Part shown: piece by piece, positions 48,306 through 60,300 of the stretch
How positions within the stretch are numbered: the first letter of the stretch is position 1
Layout of the letters: each line of letters opens with the position of its first letter
From: Macrostomum hystrix
Lineage: Eukaryota > Platyhelminthes > Macrostomidae
NCBI GenBank assembly: GCA_950097015.1
Contig: CATNEN010000037.1
Span: 3,563,501-3,627,500, forward strand
Direction of reading: 5' to 3'
Length of the DNA: 64,000 nucleotides
Position numbers and translations under genes: made by a program
The notes under the pieces: generated by a model
What the model was told of the DNA's origin: nothing
Database searches by the model: none
What the model saw: only the letters and a program-made list of their open reading frames with translations

Positions 48306-51300
48306 ATGAGTGCCGCGATTGAAGCGGTCGAAGAAGAAGAAGTGCAGGACATCCTGGAGTCCTGGCTGACGCTTCAGTCCACCAAGGAGGAAGTTGAAAG
48401 CCTGCAGCGTCTGGCCGACTTTCTTGGCTGTCGCCGAAGTCGTCGCCAGTCTCTGGCCCGACCTGGCGAAAACGGCGACTCGGCTGACGCTGGCCGAAGC
48501 CGACTTCCTGCGAGCTTCGTCGATGACCTCGCCGGCGTCTGCGCCAGGCTGGACTTTAGACGATCTGCGCCGATTGGCCAAGCGTGCGCGGCTGAGCTGC
48601 CGCTTGGCCGAAGACCTCGACTGGCTGGCCTTTTACCTGTTCGATAGGCGCTTCGGTTGGCCAGACCTGCGCGAGGAAGACGGCGGCCTGCTGCTGGTCA
48701 CGCGGCCGGAGGCGCAGGGCCGGACTAGGCGGAGCGGCAAGCAAGAGGAGTTGAGGCACAAGCAGGCGCTGATTCGATGTCTGGATGGACTGATCGGATG
48801 GCTCACAGGTGCGCCTTTGATGTTTTAATAGCTTTGCGTTTTGTATAGTCTATATAAGGGAGCTTGTAGTCGAGTGGTCAGAGCTTTGTACTTCTGACCG
48901 AGAGGTCGAGCGTTCGAATCTCAGCCGAGAGGTCGAGAGTTCGAATCTCAGCCTAGAGGTCGAGCGTTCGAATCTCAGCCTAGAGGTCGAGCGTTCGAAT
49001 CTCAGCCGAGAGGTCGAGAGTTCGAATCTCAGCCGAGAGGTCAAGAGTTCGAATCTCAGCCTAGAGGTCGAGCGTTCGAATCTCAGCCAAAGGGAAGTGA
49101 GTGTTCTTGAGAAAGGCACTCAATTCACTTGTGACAGCCCACCCAGTCAAAGGACTGAACAGCTGTACACAGCCTTTGGATGCGCCATGCAATAGCCCCT
49201 GGCTGTACATCTGGCCCAATTTGGCTAGGTGTAACTCATCGTTCTTTACTATCATTCGAGATTAGAGCTCTTTTTAAATACTGTCTAGACTTGAGTAGTT
49301 TTGAGTATTATCGAGGCTTGAGCAGTTTTGAGTACTATCGAGGCTTGAGTTGTTCTGAATACTATCGAGGATTGAGTAGTTTTGAGTACTATCGAGGCTG
49401 GAGCAGTTTTGAGTATTATCGAGGCTTGAGAAGTTTTGAGTACTATTGAGGCGTGAGTTGTTCTGAATATTATCGAGGCTTGAGTTGTTCTGAATACTAT
49501 CGAGGCTTGAGTTGTTCTGAATACTATCGAGGCTTGAGTTGTTCTGAATACTATCGAGGCTTGAGTTGTTCTGAATACTATCGAGGATTGAGTAGTTTTG
49601 AGTACTATCGAGGCTTGAGCAGTTTTGAGTACTATCGAGACTTAACTAATTTTGAATACTACCGAGGCTTGAGCAGTTTTGAGTACTATCGAGGCTTGAG
49701 TTGTTCTGAATACTATCGAGGATTGAGTCTTTTTGAATACTATCGAGGCTGGAGCAGTTTTGAGTATTATCGAGGCTTGAGCAGCTTTGAGTATTATCGA
49801 GGCTTGAGCAGTTTTGATTCCTTTCGGAGGCTTGAGTAGTTTATTCCTCCGGTCCCCACCCAACTGCCAGGCCAGCAGGTGTCGGCGATGTCGGTCAAGA
49901 TGATGGCCTCGGCTGCCCGCATCGCATCGGACGCGCCGGTCACTCGCTACCAGCTCACTCTGCACAGCTTCGACTGGCTGAAGGAGAGGCTGCACCGGCC
50001 AGACGAGGTCACGTTTGCGGCCGTGTGCGAGCTGGTCAGCCAAGCCGTCAGCGACATATGGTCGCAGATCCGTGGCTCGGCCGTCAGCCGACTCGGACCA
50101 ATCGTCGACCGCCTGAGTCTAGTACAGATTCAGCAACTGTTTGACGAGCTGGCCAGACTCTGCCATCCGATGGGCAACTCCTGGCAGGCTACCGAGGGCG
50201 GCATTAGCGGTGCGAGATTGTTTTATGTTGCTTTTAAAAGATCGGAGGCATTTTTTTGGAGAGGAGCGTGCTTCAAAAAACTTTTTTTTTGGTTTTATCA
50301 AACAGGTCTCAACGCTATCATAAAGAGATTCCAACGTGTCGGATTCTCAACTGGCGAATTGTCCCTGAGCAGCAGCAGCAGCAGCGTGGGTGGCCTGTCG
50401 CCTCGGCTCAACTCCCAGATCAAGGTGAGCACAGGCTAAAGTGCAACCTTCTACCTTGTACTTTGGAAAGGAAATTCATGTACTAGATTAGATATTCTTG
50501 TACTGGAATAGATATTATTGTACAGGAGATTCTGGTACTAAAATGGAAACTCGTGTACTAGAATAGAAATTCATGTACTAGAATGGAAATTCGTGTACTA
50601 GAATGGAAACTCGTGTACTAGAATGGGAATTCGTGTACTAGAATGGAAACTCGTGTACTAGAATGGGAATTTGTGTGCTAGAATGGAAACTCATGTACTA
50701 GAATGGAAACTCGTGTACAAGAATAAGAATTCGTCTACTAGAATGGGAACTCGTGCACTAGAATGGAAACTCGCGTACAAGAATCGAAACTCGTGTACTA
50801 GAATGTGAATTCGTGTACTAGAATGTGAATTCGTGTACTAGAATGTGAATTCGTGTACTAGAATGTGAATTCGTGTACTAGAATGTGAATTCGTGTACTA
50901 GAATGTGAATTCGTGTACTAGAATGTGAATTCGTGTACTAGAATGTGAATTCGTGTACTAGAATGTGAATTCGTGTACTAGAATAGAAACTCGTGTACTA
51001 GAATGTGAATTCGTGTACTGGAATAGAAACTCGTGTACTAGAATGGGAATTCGTGTACTAGAATGGAAACTCGCGTACAAGAATGGAAACTCGCGTACAA
51101 GAATCGAAACTCGTGTACTAGAATGTGAATTCGTGTACTAGAATAGAAACTCGTGTACTAGAATGGGAATTCGTGTACTAGAATGGAAACTCGTGCACTA
51201 GAATGGAAACTCGCGTACAAGAATCGAAACTCGCGTATTTGAATGTGAATTCGTGTACTAGAATAGAAACTCGTGTACTAGAATGGGAATTCGTGTACTA

Positions 51301-54300
51301 GAATGGAAACTCGTGCACTAGAATGGAAACTCGTGTACTAGAATGGGAATTCGTGTACTAGAATGGAAACTCGTGTACTAGAATGGGAATTCGTGTACTA
51401 GAATAGAAACTCGTGTATTAGAATGTGAATTCGTGTACTAGAATGGGAACTCGTGTACTAGAATTGAAACTCGTGTACTAGAATGGGAATTGTGTACTAG
51501 AATTGGAATTCGTGTACTAGAATGGAAACTCGTGTACTAGAATGGAAACTCGTGTACTAGAATGGGAATTGTGTACTAGAATTGGAATTCGTGTACTAGA
51601 ATGGAAACTCGTGTACTAGAATGGGAACTCGTGTACTAGAATTGAAACTCGTGTACTAGAATGGGAATTGTGTACTAGAATTGGAATTCGTGTACTAGAA
51701 TGGAAACTCGTGGACTAGAATGGGAACTCGTGTACTAGAATGGAAACTCGTGTACTATAATGGGAATTGTGTACTAGAATTGGAATTCGTGTACTAGAAT
51801 GGAAACTCGTGGACTAGAATGGAAACTTGTGTACTAGAATGGAAACTCGTGTACTAGAATGGATACTCGTGTACTAGAAATGGAAATTCGTGTACCATTT
51901 TTATTTTTACAAGATTGAAATTTCTACAGCCTTATTTAATTAATTAGATAAATATATTAATTAATTATATTTTGTTAATTGTTTTTCTGTCTTCCAATGC
52001 AGAATGAATAAAAGTCGGATTTGATAACATCCAGAATTATTTAAATTATTACCATAACATTTTGGCGAGCTTTAATTATCCTAGTATTGTGACCTGAATT
52101 CCTCTGCCTAGTAGGCTCTAGAAAAATCTTTCGTAGCGAAAATCAAGACGGTTAAGAGCCGTGCCCAGTTCCTATGTCTAAACTGACACTGGAGCGACAT
52201 CTGTGTCAGGAAATCGTGAAATGACGGATTGGAAAATGTAGGCTCACATTTTGTGAGTACATTGTCAATACAGTACGATTTCTTACTGTGCTTCGTTTGG
52301 GTTTCATTTCTAGGAATTCTTGGAATCTAGGAAGCGGCAGAGAGTTATGCGGTTAAACTAGAGGCTGAAAACGTACGAACCGTCGTAGCTAAATACTGCA
52401 GTTGAATATCGTAGCTGGAAATCGCAGCTAGAATCGCAGCAAGCAATTATAGCTAGAATCATAGCTAAAATCGCAGTTCAAATCGAAGCAAGACTCCTAG
52501 CTAGAATCGCAGCTAGAGTCATAGCTAGAATCGAAGAAAGAGTCAGCTGGAATCGCAGAAAGAGTCATAGCTGGAATCGCAGCAAGAATCGTGGCTAGAA
52601 TCGTACCAAGAATCGTAGCTAGAATCGCAGCAAGAACCGAAGCTAGAATCGCAGCAAGAACCGAAGCTAGAATCGCAGCAAAAGTCATAGCTGGAATCGC
52701 ATGAAGAGTTATAGCCGGAATCGTGGCTAGAATCTCGGCTAGAATCGCAGCAAGAGTCATAGCTGGAATCGTAGCTAGAATCGCAGCAAGAATCGCAGCA
52801 AGAATCATAGCTAGAATCGCAGCAAGAATCATAGCTAGAATCGCAGCAAGAATCGTAGCTAGAATCGCAGCAAAAGTCATAGCTGGAATCGCATCAAGAG
52901 TTATAGCCGGAATCGTGGCTAGAATCTCGGCTAGAATCACAGCAAGAGTCATAGCTAGAATCGCAGCAAGAATCGCAGCTCGAGTCATAGCTGGAATTGC
53001 AGCAAGAATCGTAGCTAAAATCGCAGCAAGAATCGTAGCTAGAATCGCAGCAAAAGTCATATCTGGAATCGCATCAAGAGTTATAGCCGGAATCGTGGCT
53101 AGACTCTCGGCTAGAATCGCAGCAAGAATTATAGCTAGAACCGTAGCTAAATTCGCAATTAAAATCGCAGCAAGAATCGTACCAAGAATTGCAGCTAGAA
53201 TTACAGCAATTGCCATAGCTTGAATCGCAGCTTGAATTTAAGCAATGGGTCGTCCAAAATCGTTTCAATATAAGTATTTGATTTTTCAATTTTCAGATCG
53301 GCTCTCACATGCTCGACAAGCTGCCAATGTACGTGTATCACAAGACCAAGATGTTGGCGTTTGAGTTAGTCACTGACGAACAGCTGACAACTAGAGAGAC
53401 GGCTGTCAAAGCATTTGTCAATTGTTTGGCTTGTTGCAGTGACCAGGTGAATGAGTGACGTTTTTGACCTGTTTACGCTTTTGATCTTGTCGCGGTTTTT
53501 GCGTTACTTGCTTTAATTGGCGTGGACTAGGGAAATATAGTAAAAATACCTGTCTCATTAGTGTACTCACATGCTCTAATTATTGTAATCACCTGCTCTA
53601 ATTAGTGTAATCATCTGTTCAAATTAGTGTAATTACCTGCTCTAGCTAGTGTAATTATACCTGCTCTAATTAGTGTAATTATACCTGCTCTAATTAGTGT
53701 AATTATACCTGCTCTAATTATTGTACTCACCTGTTCTAATTAGTATAATTACCTGCTCTAATTAGTTTAATCACCTGCTCTAATTAGTGTAATTATACCT
53801 GCTCTAATTATTGTAGTCACCTGTTCTAATTTGTGTTATCACCTGTTCTAATTAGCGTAATCACCTGCTCTAATTAATGAAAATACCTGCTCTAATTAGT
53901 GTAATTACCTGCTCTAATTAGTGTAATTACCTGCTCTAATTAGTGTAATTACCTGTTCAAATTAGTGTAATTACCTGCTCTAGCTAGTGTAATTACCTGC
54001 TCTAGCTAGTGTAATCACCTGCTCTAATTAGTGTAATCAACTGCTCTAATTAGTGTAATTACCTGTTCTTCAGGAGTCCGAGCTGGCCTTTCACGAAGTC
54101 TACCAGAAGCTGTCCGGCTGTTTAGGCGCCACGGAAGACGCTGTGGTCAGTGAAATTTCAGAATTATTTTAATTTTTTTCGGAGGTATCAAAAATTAAAA
54201 TAAATAATAAAAATGAAACTGGACGATTAAACAAACAGGAGTGTCCGGTCCTGTCCGACTCGTTCTCATTCATGGAGCCTTACTGCGCCGAGAGTTTGCT

Positions 54301-57300
54301 TAACCTTTGCCTGCAGCTCTTCAAGGTTTGTAATGAGTTTTCGCTTCCCAGATCCCCGATCCCAGATCCCCGATCCCAGATCCCCGATCCCAGATCCCCG
54401 ATCCCAGATCCCCGATCCCAGATCCCCGATCCCAGATCCCCGATCCCAGATCCCCGATCCCAGATCCCCGATCCCAGATCCCCGATCCCAGATCCCCGAT
54501 CCCAGATCCCCGATCCCAGATCCCCGATCCCAGATCCCCGATCCCAGATCCCCGATCCCAGATCCCCGATCCCAGATCCCCGATCCCAGATCCCCGATCC
54601 CAGATCCCCGATCCCAGATCCCCGATCCCAGATCCCCGATCCCAGATCCCCGATCCCAGATCCCCGATCCCAGATCCCCGATCCCAGATCCCCGATCCCA
54701 GATCCCCGATCCCAGATCCCCGATCCCAGATCCCCGATCCCAGATCCCCGATCCCAGATCCCCGATCCCAGATCCCCGATCCCAGATCCCCGATCCCAGA
54801 TCCCCGATCCCAGATCCCCGATCCCAGATCCCCGATCCCAGATCCCCGATCCCAGATCCCCGATCCCAGATCCCCGATCCCAGATCCCCGATCCCAGATC
54901 CCCGATCCCAGATCCCCGATCCCAGATCCCCGATCCCAGATCCCCGATCCCAGATCCCCGATCCCAGATCCCCGATCCCAGATCCCCGATCCCAGATCCC
55001 CGATCCCAGATCCCGGATCCCAGATCCCCGATCCCAGATCCCCGATCCCAGATCCCCGATCCCAGATCCCCGATCCCAGATCCCCGATCCCAGATCCCCG
55101 ATCCCAGATCCCCGATCCCAGATCCCCGATCCCAGATCCCCGATCCCAGATCCCCGATCCCAGATCCCCGATCCCAGATCCCCGATCCCAGATCCCCGAT
55201 CCCAGATCCCCGATCCCAGATCCCCGATCCCAGATCCCCGATCCCAGATCCCCGATCCCAGATCCCCGATCCCAGATCCCCGATCCCAGATCCCCGATCC
55301 CAGATCCCCGATCCCAGATCCTCGATCTCAGATCCCCGATCCCCGGTTGTTGTGCTCATGCTGAAACGCTGGCTATCCAGAATCCTGACCGCAACTCTCT
55401 TCATCCCATCCAGCGCATCCGAGACCATCAGTCCTACCTTCAGAACTGGGACATCTATCATCGCGTATTCGATGTTTACCTGATGCACCCGGCTTCAAGC
55501 GTTCGCCAGGCGGCCAGCAATCTTTACAAATACGTGGTGGCCCGCAGTGTTTCCAGCCCGCTGCTAGTGAAGAATATCCTGCACTGCCTCATGCGCAAAT
55601 GGATTCCGGACCAGTCCACCCTGCTGCGCCCGTTAGACCAGGTCCTGCGTGACAAGCTGTCCGCTGGGCACCCGCCCCGGCCTTCCACAGGCGACGAGGA
55701 GCGCCTATTTGAACGCGAGAGCGACACCTGGGAGTGGCGCGAAGGTCGCCTGATGGTTTGCGAGCTGGTGTGCAAGCTGCTGCTGAAGAATCACTCGCTC
55801 TGCCTAACCACAGGCGGTCGTGGCGTAGGCGGAGGCGGCGGCAGTTCCGGCAGCAAATCGCAGAGCTGCAACGCTTGCGGCAGTCATAGGAAGGCGATGC
55901 GGCTGTTGAACAATCAGCAGCAGTTGAACAACTCCAGGGGCCGAAGCTCCACGGTAAGTGACGCTCCTTTTAAAAATTTAAGGTCCCGTATAGTCTACTT
56001 GTAGTAGGCTGGCCAGGTTATAAGCGCTCTACTTTTTTAATTTGTTTTGCACAAAAAATAATGCAAACAAACAAATGTTCATCGACTTTGTAAGTTCTTT
56101 TGAGGAGGGGTTGGAGTGTGCTAGTGGGTCAGGTGTTAATTGGTTTAATTGGCCAGTTTGAATGAGTGGAGTGTGCCAGTGGGTCAGGTTTTAATTGGTT
56201 TAATTGGCCAGTTTGAATGATTGGATTGTGCCAGTGGGTCAGGTGATAATTGGTTTAATTGGCCGGTTTGTCAGATAGGAGTGTGCCAGTGGGTCAGGTG
56301 ATAATTGGTTTAATTGGCCGGTTTGTCAGATAGGAGTGTGCCAGTGGGTCAGGTGATAATTGGTTTAATTGGCCGGTTTGTCAGATAGGAGTGTGCTAGT
56401 GGGTCAGGTGATAATTGGTTTAATTGGCCGGTTTGTCAGATAGGAGTGTGCTAGTGGGTCAGGTGATAATTGGTTTAATTGGCCGGTTTGTCAGATAAGA
56501 GTGTGCCAGTGGGTCAGGTGTTAATTGGTTTAATTGGCCGGTTTGTCAGATAGGAGTGTGCTAGTGGGTCAGGTGATAATTGGTTTAATTGGCCGGTTTG
56601 TCAGATAGGAGTGTGCTAGTGGGTCAGGTGATAATTGGTTTAATTGGCCGGTTTGTCAGATAGGAGTGTGCTAGTGGGTCAGGTGATAATTGGTTTAATT
56701 GGCCGGTTTGTCAGATAGGAGTGTGCCAGTGGGTCAGGTGTTAATTGGTTTAATTGGCCGGTTTGTCAGATAGGAGTGTGCTAGTGGGTCAGGTGATAAT
56801 TGGTTTAATTGGCCGGTTTGTCAGATGGGAGTGTGCTAGTGGGTCAGGTGATAATTGGCTTCATTGCCTCGTTAATTATGAAGCAGAGCGGTGCTTTTAG
56901 AACACTTCTGATACTTTTAGAATGCTTGATAGGTGTTTGATTTTAATAAGCACCAGTTGGTTTTATTCATTCATCTTAAAGTTGAATGCCTGCCTGAAAA
57001 TTACCAATCGGATGCTAATTTTTACCTCATACAGTACTCTCGCAATAGACTAAGTTTGGTCTGAATTTCGCATTTGCACTGCGCACACAAAATTACAGCA
57101 AATATCTAGCAAAGCGGCACTCAGCCAGGTAGGGAGAACAGCTTGGCTAGCAAGCTCTTGTTTGAGTAAAATTGCAATTTTTGCAAAATTGTTTTCTTTA
57201 TACACCTCCCACGGCGTTCTTATGTCGCATCCTCGTACTACGAGTAGACCTAGCAATTTTTTGTGGCAAAGCATGCTTCTAAATCGTGGCGTTATTGTGT

Positions 57301-60300
57301 TGGCTTTACTTGCAAAGTCACCTGTCTTGTAATACATTACTATCGGGTGGCGAAGTAGATCCTTTGTTATTATTCACTGTTAAGATTTGATCAAAATTTT
57401 TTGTCTCGATTTTTTATCTATTTGACTTACCTCGAATAGTTTAGAGATGATTCAATTCTGGTTTTATCTAGATATATTATTACAAACGAATAACTTGGCA
57501 TGGCTAGCTATACTATTATGTACTTTACCTTTTTCTTCCATTTACTTTGTTACATTCACGGCGTATTTAGTCTATTGTTTAAAATCGTGTTGGATGAACA
57601 GTAATTGACTGTGGGATAGAGACAGGGCCGTAGAGGAAAGAAAATTAGTCTTTGAAGGGTCAGGGAGTGAGGTGGAAGTTGTGTAAGATAGAAAAAATTG
57701 GGTTTGGAGGGTCGGAGAGTGAGGTGGGGCTTGTGGGGGATACAAAAACTGGGTCTGGAGGGTCGGAGAGTGAGGTGGGGCTTGTGGGGGATAGAAAAAC
57801 AGGGTTTGGAGGGTCGGAGAGTGAGGTGGGGCTTGTGGAGGATAGAAAAACTGGGTCTGGAGGGTCGGAGAGAGAGGTGGGGCTTGTGGGGGATAGAAAA
57901 ACAGGGTTTGGAGGGTCGGAGATTGAGGTGGGGCTTGTGGAGGATGGAAAACAGGATTTGGAGGGTCGGAGAGTGAGGTGGGGCTTGTGGAGGATAGAAA
58001 AACGGGGTTTGGAGGGTCGGAGAGAGAGGTGGGGCTTGTGGGGGATAGAAAACAGGGTTTGGAGGGTCGGAGGGAGAGGTGGGGCTTGTGGAGGATAGAA
58101 AAACGGGGTTTGGAGGGTCGGAGAGTGAGACTTAGTGGCTTTTTACAGTAAATTACGATATACAATCTATCATCTATATATATAAAAGTGAAAACTCTGT
58201 CTGTCTGTCTGTCTGTCTGTGTGCAACCTTTTGTCTTTATAGACGCCGAAACCGCTCAACCAAATCGCACCAAACTTTGCACATACCTAAAACCACCTAC
58301 GCTGAGTGCAATAGGCTACTCAAATTCCCGAAAAATCATTTCCTTCCTGCTCAAAAGTGCAAAAAACTGCTCAAAAATCGTCAAAAAATCACTCAATTCG
58401 ACATATCGTCGCCCCACTTTGTCAGATTTTCTCCAAATTTGATCCACTTACACTTTACATGTTTTCCAACAATGCTGTCAATTTTGAACATCTCTACTCA
58501 ATCCAGAGCAAAGCTGCATCATCTCAAAGTGAGTCACTTTTTGTTTTCCGAGGACAGCCACCCCAACTCCCCTCCGCCACTCTGCGGGCCAAATTTTATT
58601 ACAGCCACCCCCTCCCTTCCCCGGGCGCCGAAGCCCCAGACTGTACATTGTATTTCAAGCCGTGAATGTACACAGCCCAAACCCCTAGACTGTCTACTGG
58701 CCCCCAAGCAGCACTGAGACTGAGTGTGGTGAGTGCGGTGGCGTCCCAGTGCGCAGGGCTCTCCGGTCGATATTTGGGTTAGACAGTACTAGAAATGATG
58801 CCGCCAACGAAATTAACTACCAACTGCTTCAGGAGTTGCCAGGTGCAGTTTTCACCTACAAGTCAATTGATACAACGTTGACTGATGACACCGCTGTGGA
58901 GTATCCTGTTGAGTTTCTGAACTCTCTAGATCCTCCTGGAACTCCATCGCACAACTTGCAGCTGAAAGTTGGGGCACCAATTATGCTCCTCCGCAACCTG
59001 AATGCGCCAAGGCTGTGTAACGGCACCAGACTGATAGTCAGGCGGCTCTTCCCACACGTGATTGAGGCCACGATAATGACTGGATCTGGCAGAGGAGAGT
59101 CTGTGTTCGTTCCCCGGATTCCAATTATCCCCACGGACCTGCCATTTCAGTTCAAGCGACTGCAGTTCCCTGTGAGAGTGTGCTTTGCGATGACTATTAA
59201 CAAGGCTCAGGGACAGTCGCTGAAGGTGGCTGGCATCAACCTGGAGACTCCTTGCTTCTCGCATGGGCAGCTTTATGTCGCCTGCTCCCGTGTTGGAAAT
59301 CCAGCTGGCCTATTCATTTTCGCACCAAGGGGAAGAACGAAGAATGTGGTGTATCCCCAGGCCTTGAGGTGACTCGCAAGCAATTAATAGAAAAGTAGTC
59401 ACGAATTGACCTTGACCTGTCTAACTCTGAACTCTGAAACAGTTTAATTTTGTTTCTTTGACATTGTTATTGTTATGCCATGGCTATTTTCCTTATGTAT
59501 ACGCGTGCACATGCATACTGTATACAGAGGCAGATTTAGGGGGGGGGCGGGGGGGCAGTTGCCCCCCTAAATTTTAATCATGGGAATAAGATGCCCCCAC
59601 CAGGGGCGCCAGTCGCAGCACTGGCGCCCCTTTTCGGCCGCTGGCGCCCCTTTTTCAGCCGCTGGCTCCCGTTTTTCAGCCGCTGGCGCCCTTTCTTGGC
59701 TCCTGGCGCCCTTTTTTGGCCGCTGGCACCCCCTCTGTGATTCTCATGGCGCTCCCCTGACAGACCGCCCCAAAACAAAATTCCTGGATCTGCCACTGAC
59801 TGTATAGAGGAGTGGCTAAGAGACATGTTTCTAAAGAAGTAATCAAGAGGGGGCTGTTTGGACAAACTTTTCACTTATTTTTTACTTAAAACGCCCTTAA
59901 ACAAACTCTTCACTTTTCATTAATGCAGTAAATAAATAAATGGTGACCTTCACTATAAAGTTAATACAGAGACGTGAATTGCTTACTGCTTTGCTTTAAA
60001 TTTCTGCCCCAAAAACAACGGGCAAAAAAAGCTAGTTTTATCTCTAAGTTTGATTACAACCACAACGAACTCAAATGTATATGTCTATTATATTATAATA
60101 TTGGAACTATTCTACCTTGTATATTTTAACAGACTTTCTTAAATTTCAGATGTCCGAAGGTGACGGTACTGCCGACGAATTTTTAAGCCTTCGAGAGCGC
60201 CTAATGCTGGTTAGTTTGAAACCAATAACTGACAGAGTGTAGGCTAAAATTTGTACAGGACAATGTAAGATTTGTACCCGTCATTTTTATCACACACAGG

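Noticed and set aside
57050-57337. 95-codon minus-strand frame in intron 7
   Set aside because: Antisense inside an intron with no recognisable domain or transposon context.
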